Notes: a model not told the origin generated them from the letters alone. Positions 1 through 7,566 are shown, counted from the stretch's first letter. The stretch: 64,000 bases of DNA from Pseudoalteromonas sp. (GCF_018402495.1 NZ_JAGYIU010000001.1:372001-436000), one strand, 5' to 3'. Translations and numbers: made by a program.

Positions 1-175
1 CGCACGCTTCATAAAGTAAGTTTAAACAAAATGATTTTGAAGGTTATTAGATTCGGAATATATAAGGTTTTAATATCTGATGGGTAAAAAACACAGAAGT
101 TGTTTAATTAGTAATATAAGAATGGTGTGTAATAATGGAGTATTTAGATTTTTGTAATATGCACCATTCTAAGAA

Positions 176-251
176 TGGTGGGTCGTACTGGACTTGAACC
201 AGTGACCCTCGCCTTGTAAGGGCGATGCTCTCCCAACTGAGCTAACGACCC
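176..251 (-). tRNA. tRNA-Val(TAC), copy 1
   Basis: Complete 76-nt cloverleaf with encoded CCA. The acceptor stem is GGGTCGT/ACGACCC, the anticodon loop is CTTACAA, and the T arm holds GGTTCAAGTCC. It shares the GGGTCGT acceptor type only with the copy at 640. Confidence 0.97.
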
Positions 252-286
252 ATATTACAAATTTAAAACATGACTATTAAATTAAT

Positions 287-370
287 AGCACTGGACTTTA
301 ACCAGTGAATCTCGCCGTTACTTGTAAATAGCGGTGATGCTCTCTTTTCTTGTAACTGAGCTAACGACCC
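287..370 (-). pseudogene. Degenerate tRNA-Val-like unit 1
   Basis: On the minus strand it keeps the 5' acceptor half (GGGTCGT), part of the D arm with an insertion, a lengthened anticodon hairpin that still displays TTTACAA, and a T-arm-like end with GGTTAAAGTCC. It lacks the matching 3' acceptor half and CCA, so it should not become a normal tRNA. Confidence 0.8.
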
Positions 371-420
371 ATATTACAAATTTAAAACATGACTATTAAC
401 ATAGTAATAGGTTTTATATG

Positions 421-496
421 TGGTGGGTGATACTGGACTTGAACCAGTGACCCTCGCCTTGTAAGGGCGATGCTCTCCCAACTGAGCTAATCACCC
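421..496 (-). tRNA. tRNA-Val(TAC), copy 2
   Basis: Complete 76-nt tRNA with CCA. The acceptor stem is GGGTGAT/ATCACCC, a paired change of three positions relative to copy 1. The body and TAC anticodon are identical to copy 1. Confidence 0.97.
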
Positions 497-523
497 ACAT
501 ATAAATCAAACTATTATAAAAAT

Positions 524-605
524 AGTACTGGACTTTAACCAGTGAACTTCGCCGTTACTTGTAAATAGCGGTGACGCTCTCTTTTTCTAACTGAGCTAAT
601 CACCC
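524..605 (-). pseudogene. Degenerate tRNA-Val-like unit 2
   Basis: Same degenerate plan as unit 1, but with the GGGTGAT-type 5' acceptor half and a shorter D-arm insertion. There is no 3' acceptor half and no CCA. Confidence 0.8.
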
Positions 606-639
606 ATTTAGATTTTTGCAATATGCACCATTTTAAAAA

Positions 640-715
640 TGGTGGGTCGTACTGGACTTGAACCAGTGACCCTCGCCTTGTAAGGGCGATGCTCTCCCAA
701 CTGAGCTAACGACCC
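640..715 (-). tRNA. tRNA-Val(TAC), copy 3
   Basis: Complete 76-nt tRNA with CCA and the GGGTCGT acceptor stem, identical in body to copy 1. Confidence 0.97.
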
Positions 716-750
716 ATATTACAAATTTAAAACATGACTATTAAATTAAT

Positions 751-834
751 AGCACTGGACTTTAACCAGTGAACCTCGCCGTTACTTGTAAATAGCGGTG
801 ATGCTCTCTTTTCTTGTAACTGAGCTAACGACCC
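751..834 (-). pseudogene. Degenerate tRNA-Val-like unit 3
   Basis: Near-identical to unit 1. It has a 5' acceptor half GGGTCGT, an enlarged anticodon hairpin, and no CCA end. Confidence 0.8.
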
Positions 835-883
835 ATATTACAAATTTACACATGACTACTAACATAATAATAGATTTTATATG

Positions 884-959
884 TGGTGGGTGATACTGGA
901 CTTGAACCAGTGACCCTCGCCTTGTAAGGGCGATGCTCTCCCAACTGAGCTAATCACCC
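884..959 (-). tRNA. tRNA-Val(TAC), copy 4
   Basis: Complete 76-nt tRNA with CCA, acceptor stem GGGTGAT/ATCACCC, anticodon TAC. Confidence 0.97.
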
Positions 960-993
960 ACATATAAATTAAAACGCTACTATTAAAATAAAT

Positions 994-1077
994 AGTACTG
1001 GACTTTAACCAGTGAACTTCGCCGTTACTTGTAAATAGCGGTGATGCTCTCTTTTCTTGTAACTGAGCTAACGACCC
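994..1077 (-). pseudogene. Degenerate tRNA-Val-like unit 4
   Basis: Same degenerate unit. Its 5' acceptor half is of the GGGTCGT type although the flanking intact copies 4 and 5 are of the GGGTGAT type. Confidence 0.8.
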
Positions 1078-1126
1078 ATATTACAAATTTACACATGACT
1101 ATTAACATAATAATAGATTTTATATG

Positions 1127-1202
1127 TGGTGGGTGATACTGGACTTGAACCAGTGACCCTCGCCTTGTAAGGGCGATGCTCTCCCAACTGAGCTAATCAC
1201 CC
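1127..1202 (-). tRNA. tRNA-Val(TAC), copy 5
   Basis: Complete 76-nt tRNA with CCA, acceptor stem GGGTGAT/ATCACCC, anticodon TAC. Confidence 0.97.
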
Positions 1203-1236
1203 ACATATAAATTAAAACGCTACTATTAAAATAAAC

Positions 1237-1320
1237 AGCACTGGACTTTAACCAGTGAACTTCGCCGTTACTTGTAAATAGCGGTGATGCTCTCATTTCT
1301 TGTAACTGAGCTAACGACCC
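1237..1320 (-). pseudogene. Degenerate tRNA-Val-like unit 5
   Basis: Same degenerate unit, GGGTCGT-type 5' half, enlarged anticodon hairpin, no CCA. Confidence 0.8.
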
Positions 1321-1370
1321 ATATTACAACTTTAAAACATGACTATTAACATGATAATAGGTTTTATATG

Positions 1371-1446
1371 TGGTGGGTGATACTGGACTTGAACCAGTGA
1401 CCCTCGCCTTGTAAGGGCGATGCTCTCCCAACTGAGCTAATCACCC
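1371..1446 (-). tRNA. tRNA-Val(TAC), copy 6
   Basis: Complete 76-nt tRNA with CCA, acceptor stem GGGTGAT/ATCACCC, anticodon TAC. Confidence 0.97.
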
Positions 1447-1479
1447 ACATATAAATTAAACGCTACTATTAAAATAAAT

Positions 1480-1560
1480 AGTACTGGACTTTAACCAGTG
1501 AACCTCGCCGTTACTTGTAAATAGCAGTGGGCCCTCTTTTTTCTAACTGAGCTAACGCCC
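1480..1560 (-). pseudogene. Degenerate tRNA-Val-like unit 6
   Basis: The most diverged unit. The 5' half reads GGGCGTT and the anticodon hairpin has lost pairing (AGCAG in place of AGCGG on the plus strand). It is the first degenerate unit in the direction of transcription. Confidence 0.75.
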
Positions 1561-1593
1561 CATGTAGAATATTAGATACGACACATTAACATG

Positions 1594-1669
1594 TGGTGGG
1601 TGATACTGGACTTGAACCAGTGACCCTCGCCTTGTAAGGGCGATGCTCTCCCAACTGAGCTAATCACCC
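1594..1669 (-). tRNA. tRNA-Val(TAC), copy 7 (promoter-proximal)
   Basis: Complete 76-nt tRNA with CCA, acceptor stem GGGTGAT/ATCACCC. On the minus strand it is the first gene after the promoter at 1712-1739. Confidence 0.97.
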
Positions 1670-1711
1670 GTATCTAAATAACAACACATTGCTGCGTTGT
1701 TGTGGGGCGCT

Positions 1712-1739
1712 ATTATAGATAGAGTTGCAAATGTGTCAA
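1712..1739 (-). promoter_or_regulatory. Promoter of the tRNA-Val array
   Basis: The minus strand reads TTGACA, 16 nt, TATAAT, a perfect sigma-70 hexamer pair. It is followed by a GC-rich discriminator (AGCGCCCC), typical of stringently controlled stable-RNA promoters. It lies about 43 nt upstream of copy 7. Confidence 0.85.
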
Positions 1740-2246
1740 CACTTGAATGATAAAAATGTGCTGAATGAAGCTTTTATAAACAATACAGTGCGAGCGGTGT
1801 TCACTTTATCAACAAAGTAATATTAAACGAACAATTGTTAAGCTTAATGTTTATTTAAAGTCGGCGGTGTAGACTAAATAGATGTCATTAGTGGTCGGAT
1901 AAACAATAAAATATTTATGTAATAAAAGGCTAACTTTCAATAATTGTATTGCGTGATACAAATTAGCGGGTAATAAAAGTTATTTAAAGTTTAACATGCC
2001 AATGAACAGCGCTTTTTTAGTAGTAAAACAGCATCAAGCTAATTTGCATATAAATGTATACCCTTTAAATCATATTCAAACTCATATTATCGGTTGAATA
2101 GGGTACTCAGTCGTATACATGTGGCGAGTACAACAACGTAAAGCGCAACGTGACATCTAAATTAGTATGAAAATCTGTTTTTTAGCACGTATGATAGCCA
2201 GTTTGTTGAAATTTAAACCATTTAAATAATGTCGCATAAAAAACTG
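1740..2246. other. Gene-free stretch between two tRNA arrays
   Basis: About 500 AT-rich bases lie between the divergent promoters of the Val and Ala-Glu arrays. I see no open frame, tRNA, hairpin-T-run terminator or repeat I can support here. Confidence 0.5.
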
Positions 2247-2275
2247 TTGACTTTATTTTGGGGGGTGCATAGAAT
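2247..2275 (+). promoter_or_regulatory. Promoter of the tRNA-Ala-Glu array
   Basis: The plus strand reads TTGACT, 17 nt, TAGAAT. A GC-rich discriminator GCGCCCCGC follows, similar to the one at the Val array. tRNA-Ala begins 57 nt downstream of the -10 box. Confidence 0.8.
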
Positions 2276-2331
2276 GCGCCCCGCACTAAGCGATACACGA
2301 CGTGATTATCACCGAGCGTATTGAATAAGTT

Positions 2332-2407
2332 GGGGCTATAGCTCAGCTGGGAGAGCGCTTCGCTGGCAGCGAAGAGGTCTGCGGTTCGATCCCGCATAGC
2401 TCCACCA
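2332..2407 (+). tRNA. tRNA-Ala(GGC)
   Basis: Complete 76-nt tRNA. Acceptor stem GGGGCTA/TAGCTCC, anticodon loop CTGGCAG (GGC), T arm GGTTCGATCC, encoded CCA. It is the first gene of the Ala-Glu transcript. Confidence 0.97.
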
Positions 2408-2443
2408 ATTTTTAGTGTTTGTCCTAGGGTAACAGTTTTCTGT

Positions 2444-2519
2444 GTCCCCATCGTCTAGAGGCCTAGGACACCGCCCTTTCACGGCGGTAACAGGGGTTCG
2501 AATCCCCTTGGGGACGCCA
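2444..2519 (+). tRNA. tRNA-Glu(TTC), copy 1
   Basis: Complete 76-nt tRNA. Acceptor stem GTCCCCA/TGGGGAC, anticodon loop CTTTCAC (TTC), encoded CCA. A small hairpin (ACAG-tttt-CTGT) sits directly before its 5' end. Confidence 0.97.
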
Positions 2520-2662
2520 CTTAACTTTTTAGTTAAAGGCGGTTTTACCGAGAAAATAGCGTAACACATAAAGCTCGAGTCTTTATTTGTACTATACGCC
2601 ATTACCTTAAAAGCTCAGGATGTGAGTAAAACTAATCGATTGTCCTAGTGATACATTTATGT

Positions 2663-2738
2663 GTCCCCATCGTCTAGAGGCCTAGGACACCGCCCTTTCA
2701 CGGCGGTAACAGGGGTTCGAATCCCCTTGGGGACGCCA
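2663..2738 (+). tRNA. tRNA-Glu(TTC), copy 2
   Basis: Identical to copy 1. The preceding leader has the short stem ACAT-tt-ATGT. Confidence 0.97.
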
Positions 2739-2839
2739 CTTGCTTATTTTAAAATAGGGAAGTGCAGTGTTATTAAGCAGCTCGCCTGAAACGAGTCAAA
2801 CCATTCAGTTGTCCTAGTGACACAGAAAATGTTTCTGAG

Positions 2840-2917
2840 AAGATAAGCCACTGCCTCGCAGGCTCGGCTCATCTTAAGCAGAAATAGCAAATCAGTGATT
2901 TGCAAACCAATTTCTGC
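2840..2917 (+). ncRNA. Double-hairpin insert in tRNA-Glu spacer (first copy)
   Basis: Two nested hairpins fill the long spacer. Hairpin 1 pairs AAGATAAGCC (2840-2849) with GGCTCATCTT (2866-2875) around an inner GCCT/AGGC stem. Hairpin 2 pairs GCAGAAAT (2878-2885) with ATTTCTGC (2910-2917) around an inner GCAAATCA/TGATTTGC stem. Its last base is the one just before tRNA-Glu copy 3. It is transcribed as part of the tRNA precursor; any separate function is unknown. Confidence 0.6.
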
Positions 2918-2993
2918 GTCCCCATCGTCTAGAGGCCTAGGACACCGCCCTTTCACGGCGGTAACAGGGGTTCGAATCCCCTTGGGGACGCCA
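2918..2993 (+). tRNA. tRNA-Glu(TTC), copy 3
   Basis: Identical to copy 1. It is preceded by the long spacer with the double hairpin. Confidence 0.97.
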
Positions 2994-3083
2994 CTTACTA
3001 TTTTCATAGTCAGTGCAGTGTTATTAAGCAGCTCGCCTGAAACGAGTCAAACCATTCAGTTGTCCTAGTGACACATATTCTGT

Positions 3084-3159
3084 GTCCCCATCGTCTAGAG
3101 GCCTAGGACACCGCCCTTTCACGGCGGTAACAGGGGTTCGAATCCCCTTGGGGACGCCA
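3084..3159 (+). tRNA. tRNA-Glu(TTC), copy 4
   Basis: Identical to copy 1. It follows a short (90-nt) spacer whose end forms ACACA-tattc-TGTGT against the tRNA start. Confidence 0.97.
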
Positions 3160-3249
3160 CTTACTATTTTCATAGTCAGTGCAGTGTTATTAAGCAGCTC
3201 GCCTGAAACGAGTCAAACTATTCAGTTGTCCTAGTGACACATATTCTGT

Positions 3250-3325
3250 GTCCCCATCGTCTAGAGGCCTAGGACACCGCCCTTTCACGGCGGTAACAGG
3301 GGTTCGAATCCCCTTGGGGACGCCA
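3250..3325 (+). tRNA. tRNA-Glu(TTC), copy 5
   Basis: Identical to copy 1. It is preceded by a second short spacer, nearly identical to the one before copy 4. Confidence 0.97.
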
Positions 3326-3426
3326 CTTGCTTATTTTAAAATAGGGAAGTGCAGTGTTATTAAGCAGCTCGCCTGAAACGAGTCAAACCATTCAGTTGTC
3401 CTAGTGACACAGAAAATGTTTCTGAG

Positions 3427-3504
3427 AAGATAAGCCACTGCCTCGCAGGCTCGGCTCATCTTAAGCAGAAATAGCAAATCAGTGATTTGCAAATCAATTT
3501 CTGC
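3427..3504 (+). ncRNA. Double-hairpin insert in tRNA-Glu spacer (second copy)
   Basis: This repeats the insert at 2840-2917 with a single base change near its end (aaatcaattt for aaaccaattt). It again ends exactly one base before the next tRNA-Glu. Confidence 0.6.
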
Positions 3505-3580
3505 GTCCCCATCGTCTAGAGGCCTAGGACACCGCCCTTTCACGGCGGTAACAGGGGTTCGAATCCCCTTGGGGACGCCA
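3505..3580 (+). tRNA. tRNA-Glu(TTC), copy 6
   Basis: Identical to copy 1, after a long spacer with the double hairpin. Confidence 0.97.
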
Positions 3581-3677
3581 CTTACTATTTTCATAGTCAG
3601 TGCAGTGTTATGAAGCAGCTCGCCTGAAACGAGTTAAACTATTCAGTTGTCCTAGTGACACAGAAAATGTTTCTGAG

Positions 3678-3756
3678 AAGATAATGCCACTGCCTCGCAG
3701 GCTCGGCTCATCTTACGCAGAAATAGCAAATCAGTGATTTGCAAACCAATTTCTGC
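3678..3756 (+). ncRNA. Double-hairpin insert in tRNA-Glu spacer (third copy)
   Basis: Third copy of the insert, with small changes in hairpin 1 (AAGATAATGCC and CATCTTACGC) and hairpin 2 intact. It ends at the base before tRNA-Glu copy 7. Confidence 0.6.
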
Positions 3757-3832
3757 GTCCCCATCGTCTAGAGGCCTAGGACACCGCCCTTTCACGGCGG
3801 TAACAGGGGTTCGAATCCCCTTGGGGACGCCA
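3757..3832 (+). tRNA. tRNA-Glu(TTC), copy 7
   Basis: Identical to copy 1 and the last intact gene of the array. The array period is about 166 bp with short spacers and 252-255 bp with long ones. Confidence 0.97.
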
Positions 3833-4114
3833 TTTACTTTTTTAAGTAATGTGTAAAGAAGTGTTACATCACACTCTCTATACATAACGTTAACAAAAGA
3901 CTAATATCTTTCGTACGCCACTTACTATTTATTAGTAATATAGCTTTTAATAAAAAGTATCTAGAATCAGTTTACCTGCATTTCCATCACTATTTCAAAA
4001 TTATCCAGTGTAGTTAAAATCTAAAAATTAAGTATTTTATATAATAACTCCTAAATATTATTAGTTTTTTTCCTTTCTTTATATTCAGCTTAAATATACT
4101 TCGCCTATGTTAGG
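3833..4114 (+). other. Array tail with a remnant of an eighth tRNA-Glu unit
   Basis: Bases 3908-3935 read TTTCGTACGCCACTTACTAT, which matches the tRNA-Glu 3' end plus its usual spacer start (GACGCCACTTACTAT). The rest of the tRNA is gone. No open frame is visible in the AT-rich remainder. Confidence 0.5.
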
Positions 4115-4280
4115 TTATACCAATTCGCTTAATTAAGCGGTCTATTTTGAGGCAGGAAAAACGGGGTGATAGCTAGGCAAAAAATTCGCTATTTAGTTGT
4201 TCTAAATGAGAATTTTTTAACACAGATAGCGACACGTTTAGCCCCGCAAAATGATTGAGTATTATTGCGGATTGGTATTA
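4115..4280. mobile_element. MITE-like element with imperfect terminal inverted repeats
   Basis: The left end TTATACCAATTCGC (4115-4128) and the inverse of the right end, TAATACCAATCCGC (4267-4280), agree at 12 of 14 positions. Just inside the left end is a perfect palindrome CGCTTAATTAAGCG. The roughly 166-bp body has no open frame, so any movement would need a transposase supplied elsewhere. It sits 31 nt upstream of the DksA-like gene and could influence its promoter. Confidence 0.6.
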
Positions 4281-4311
4281 CATATAAACGTCCAAATAAA
4301 TAGGAGGTTAT

Positions 4312-4578
4312 ATGGCAAGTGGATGGGCACGCGATGGTGCAATTCAAGATCAAATCGACGCCAGCGTTAATGATGCTGTGCAATATGCTAGAAGTAATTT
4401 AGTTTCTGGAGCCAGTGCCGAGCTATGTGAAGAATGTGATGAACCAATACCACAGGCACGAAGACTTGCGTTACTAGGTGTTAAATATTGTGTAAGCTGT
4501 CAAGTTGAACTAGAAGGTAAAGGCGCGCTTTTTAAAGGGCTTAATCGGCGTGGCAGTAAAGATAGTCAATTACGATAA
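4312..4578 (+). CDS. DksA/TraR-family C4 zinc-finger protein (YbiI-like)
   Basis: An 88-residue soluble protein of the small DksA/TraR zinc-finger family, close in size to E. coli YbiI. A C4 finger is formed by Cys39, Cys42, Cys60 and Cys63 (LCEECDEPIP and YCVSCQ). It lacks the long coiled coil of full-length DksA, so direct insertion into the RNA polymerase secondary channel is uncertain. Family members are regulators or of unknown function. The start is well set by GGAGG seven bases upstream. It is monocistronic with its own terminator and follows the MITE-like element. The family call is sure; the role is not. Confidence 0.88.
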   Translation: MASGWARDGAIQDQIDASVNDAVQYARSNLVSGASAELCEECDEPIPQARRLALLGVKYCVSCQVELEGKGALFKGLNRRGSKDSQLR

Positions 4579-4604
4579 AAAAGGTGCATACAGCACCTTT
4601 TTTA
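4577..4604 (+). terminator. Terminator of the DksA-like gene
   Basis: Stem AAAAAAGGTGC / GCACCTTTTTT with a five-base loop. It overlaps the stop codon and is followed by a T-run. Confidence 0.85.
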
Positions 4605-4666
4605 ATATCGTATCAGAGTGGAGCTTAAATAATTAAAAGGGTTAGTAAACCTATTAAATATATTTA

Positions 4667-5068
4667 CTAAAATTTATTCATATTTTCTTTTTTCTGAATA
4701 AGTTCAATTGAGTAGCCATCTGGATCTTTTACAAACGCTATTTCTGTCGTGCCGCCTTTAACAGGTCCAGGCTCACGGCTAACATTGCCGCCAGCGGCCT
4801 TGATATCAGCACAGGCTTTATAGATATCATCAAACTCAATCGCGATATGACCATAGGCATTGCCTAAATCGTAGCTGTCGGTATCCCAGTTATAGGTCAG
4901 CTCTAGTACTGCTGTCTCTTTTTCATCGCCATAGCCTACGAAGGCTAGGGTATAGCGATACTCTTCGTTATCAGCACGGCGTAACTCTTTCATACCAAGT
5001 ACTTGAGTATAAAACGCAATTGATTTATCTAGATCAGCAACCCGTAACATGGTGTGTAGTAAACGCAT
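4667..5068 (-). CDS. gloA: Lactoylglutathione lyase (glyoxalase I)
   Basis: This 133-residue cytoplasmic enzyme converts the methylglyoxal-glutathione hemithioacetal to S-lactoylglutathione, the first step of methylglyoxal detoxification. It has the usual length of bacterial glyoxalase I. The four metal ligands of the E. coli enzyme are all present at the same positions: His5, Glu56, His74 and Glu122. The start ATG follows AGAGGA at good spacing. It lies alone, downstream of and on the same strand as the decarboxylase gene but separated by 170 bases, so it probably has its own promoter. Confidence 0.95.
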   Translation of the reverse strand: MRLLHTMLRVADLDKSIAFYTQVLGMKELRRADNEEYRYTLAFVGYGDEKETAVLELTYNWDTDSYDLGNAYGHIAIEFDDIYKACADIKAAGGNVSREPGPVKGGTTEIAFVKDPDGYSIELIQKKENMNKF

Positions 5069-5238
5069 TTAAATCCTCTTTAAAATTCATATAAATTTTT
5101 ATAACGCAGCTAGTTTTAACTACTACTGCTGCGCTGTTAAAATATCAATAATCCGATTATAAATTATTTCTGTGAGCATCACAGTATCATCGCCATTAGT
5201 ATTTATAAACTGCACAACGACTTTATTAAAGTATATTT

Positions 5239-7149
5239 TTACTTTTGAACTTTGCCCTTAAGAACATAGATTTCACCATCAAAACTCCCTTGAATAGTCA
5301 AACCTTGTCCTGCTAGCTCTTTAAGGTACTCTATATGTTCCTCTGTAATATGCTGCCCAGGCACTAAAAGCGGAATACCTGGCGGGTAAGGCGTCACTAA
5401 ACCTGCACAAATGCGATTATTACTTTTGCTAATAGGCACAGATTCTCGCTCACCATAAAAGGCGTCGCTTGGAATACAAGCAAGATCGATAGCGGGTAAA
5501 TTCTCGGGTAAGCGAGAGCGTCTCATCGATGTGGCTAGTTTAACTCTACCACTGTCGAGTTTTTTGAGCGCATTGTAAAGACGAATTATTTTTGAGCGCG
5601 TACCACCAAGCGTCAGTAACACTAAAATAGTGCTGTGAGTGTACTTCTCTATTTCTAGGCCAATTTCATCCAGCAGGTATTTATGAATATCCTTTAATGA
5701 ATAAGGTAATTCGCTAATATCGATGAGAATTTTTAGCGGATCGTGACCCATGTTATCACCACTAAAGTGCGGAAATATTTCCATAAAGTCTTGCTTACCT
5801 AGTACTTTAATTTGTTTGAGTGAAGCCATCTGTTGTTTAAATTCTTCCACATGGTTCAACAAAGCATTGAGTAACTTATAGCCTTCCATCTCTAATTGCT
5901 TTTGGCACACATCAAGCGACGCTATAAGCTGATATTTTGGCGATGTACTGGCGTAAATACTGTAAATCTCACGAAAGAAATCAGCATCGAAATCAGGGTC
6001 GTTAACATGAATATAAGACGCTTGAGAAAACGCCGATACCACTTTATGCGCCGAATGAGTGACGTAGTCAGCGCCAGCATGAATGGCGGAATAGTATCGT
6101 AGGCTTGGATGAAACAGCGAGTAAGCAAACCATGCCTCGTCAATAAATACTTTAATACCATGTTGATGGGCAAAATCGACCACCTGTTTCAGATCGCTCA
6201 GTAGGCCATCGTAAGTACAACCGGTGAGAACCAGCAATTTTGCATCGGTATTTTGTTCTATCGCTTGTTTTATATCGGCCAACGACGGCGGCGCAAAAAT
6301 GCCATATTTAGGATTTAAAATACTCGACAAATAAACAGGTAAACTCGCTGATTGCAAAATGCCATAGTGCACAGATTTATGACAATTGCGGTCGATGATC
6401 ACTTTATCGCCCTTACGCAGCAATGTCTGCAAGATGATTTTATTTGAGGTAGACGACCCATTGGTAACGAAATAGGTATGCTTGACTTCAAACGTCGCCG
6501 CTGCTGACTCTTGCGCACGGCCAATGGTATTGGTGCTATCTGATAATGATCCTAACGAATCAACAGAAACCGACAGATCGCCCACGAACACATTACGACC
6601 ATAAAACTGATAAAAATCTTTAATATAAGGAGAATTTCTAAAGCTCGAGCCGCCACTGTGACCTGGTGTATGCCAAGAATCGTTTGCTTCGCCAACATAA
6701 CGGCGATACGCAGTCCAAAATGGGGTTTCTGAGCGGTCATCGAAATCGTTGATCATATAGCCTAAAATTGCTTCAGGATCAGAAATTACCTCATCTTTAA
6801 AAAAGAAAGACTCAATCTCCTCCGACTCATTAACGATTTCTAGCCCCTTCGTATCATCGCCAATAACATAAACAGGCAGCTCAAGGCGGATCCCTTTTAA
6901 CTGCTCGATAAAGCGACTATAAGTGCGTTCGCCAACCTTATTTTGCAAATCCCAGCTAAGCACTACAGCCTGAATATCACCATCTTCCTCTACAATGTCC
7001 AACGCTTGTTTTAGCTCAAGACGCTCAATAATATCGATATGAATATCATCTCGCTCAAAATTGACAATGGTCTTCGATAGATTCGTTGAAAGCTCTTGTA
7101 AGGTGACTGGATCTTGCTCAATTAACAAGATACGAAGTATTGGTAGCAT
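5239..7149 (-). CDS. PLP-dependent Orn/Lys/Arg decarboxylase
   Basis: A 636-residue fold-type I decarboxylase of the ornithine/lysine/arginine group. An N-terminal receiver-like wing domain spans about residues 1-130. The PLP domain follows, with the cofactor-stacking His257 (NCHKS), Asp337 for the pyridine nitrogen (FIDEAWFAY) and the Schiff-base Lys369 (HSAHK). The C-terminal domain has the YPPGIPLLVPG motif. It is shorter than the inducible E. coli enzymes (about 710-755 residues). Substrate cannot be read from sequence; lysine, arginine or ornithine are all possible. No antiporter gene is adjacent, so it does not form the usual acid-resistance pair. Confidence 0.88.
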   Translation of the reverse strand: MLPILRILLIEQDPVTLQELSTNLSKTIVNFERDDIHIDIIERLELKQALDIVEEDGDIQAVVLSWDLQNKVGERTYSRFIEQLKGIRLELPVYVIGDDTKGLEIVNESEEIESFFFKDEVISDPEAILGYMINDFDDRSETPFWTAYRRYVGEANDSWHTPGHSGGSSFRNSPYIKDFYQFYGRNVFVGDLSVSVDSLGSLSDSTNTIGRAQESAAATFEVKHTYFVTNGSSTSNKIILQTLLRKGDKVIIDRNCHKSVHYGILQSASLPVYLSSILNPKYGIFAPPSLADIKQAIEQNTDAKLLVLTGCTYDGLLSDLKQVVDFAHQHGIKVFIDEAWFAYSLFHPSLRYYSAIHAGADYVTHSAHKVVSAFSQASYIHVNDPDFDADFFREIYSIYASTSPKYQLIASLDVCQKQLEMEGYKLLNALLNHVEEFKQQMASLKQIKVLGKQDFMEIFPHFSGDNMGHDPLKILIDISELPYSLKDIHKYLLDEIGLEIEKYTHSTILVLLTLGGTRSKIIRLYNALKKLDSGRVKLATSMRRSRLPENLPAIDLACIPSDAFYGERESVPISKSNNRICAGLVTPYPPGIPLLVPGQHITEEHIEYLKELAGQGLTIQGSFDGEIYVLKGKVQK

Positions 7150-7381
7150 AGGAATTCTCGTAATAAAATTTCATAATGCTCAACAGCATAACTAAAGGAC
7201 TGACGCTTGTGAAATTAATACGTTGAAAATGTTCCAATAATTACGCCAAATCTCGAATAAACAAGAAATAATATTGAAATGCGAATTAATCATAGAGCTT
7301 ATTTTTATAGGCCTAATAATGGCAAATTTATCATTAATAACTATCCAAAATGAACGTACTTTATCTACAGAGTCTAATCTG

Positions 7382-7475
7382 CTTTATCTTTAAACTCACA
7401 TAAGTTTTCAATAATACAACTGCCACGCTAAGGTTTACATGCTACGTAGGTTTAACGGTCATGCAAAATGTTGGT
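7382..7475 (-). pseudogene. Decayed 3' fragment of nth
   Basis: About 90 bases match the end of the nth gene at 9541-9632 at roughly 80 percent identity by eye. Read on the minus strand it still gives GSCIIENLCEFKDK, like the nth C-terminus GSCIIEDLCEFKDK. Stop codons lie upstream in this frame and three of the four cluster cysteines are lost or displaced. It lies about 2.1 kb from the intact gene, across the accessory island, and looks like a duplicated or older nth end. Confidence 0.75.
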
Positions 7476-7566
7476 AGTTACAACCCTAAATATCAAAGAT
7501 AGAATGCTTGTATTAGGCTTCAGCGTAGCTTTTAGTTACAAAGTTAATCTGGTAACTCATATTACC

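Larger units (their letters stand above)
1..1669 (-). repeat. Tandem array of tRNA-Val genes alternating with tRNA-like units
   Basis: Seven intact tRNA-Val genes start at 176, 421, 640, 884, 1127, 1371 and 1594, so the period is about 219-245 bp. Each gap holds a degenerate tRNA-Val-like unit. The block has grown by tandem duplication, because the spacer sequences are also nearly identical. Bases 136-175 match the spacer at 606-639, so the array may have extended further left. Long runs of repeated tRNA genes are known from Pseudoalteromonas haloplanktis. Confidence 0.9.

Noticed and set aside
176..1669. CRISPR array, because of regular repeats
   Set aside because: The repeats are tRNA genes with cloverleaf structure and the intervals are also repeated rather than unique.
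2182..3885. Several minus-strand open frames of 77-89 residues with a shared GVPKGIRTPVTAVKGRC segment
   Set aside because: They are the reverse strand of the tRNA-Glu and tRNA-Ala genes and their repeated spacers. The shared peptide comes from tRNA sequence.
5896..6173. Open frames inside the decarboxylase gene on both strands
   Set aside because: They overlap well-supported PLP-domain coding sequence and have no homology I can recognise.
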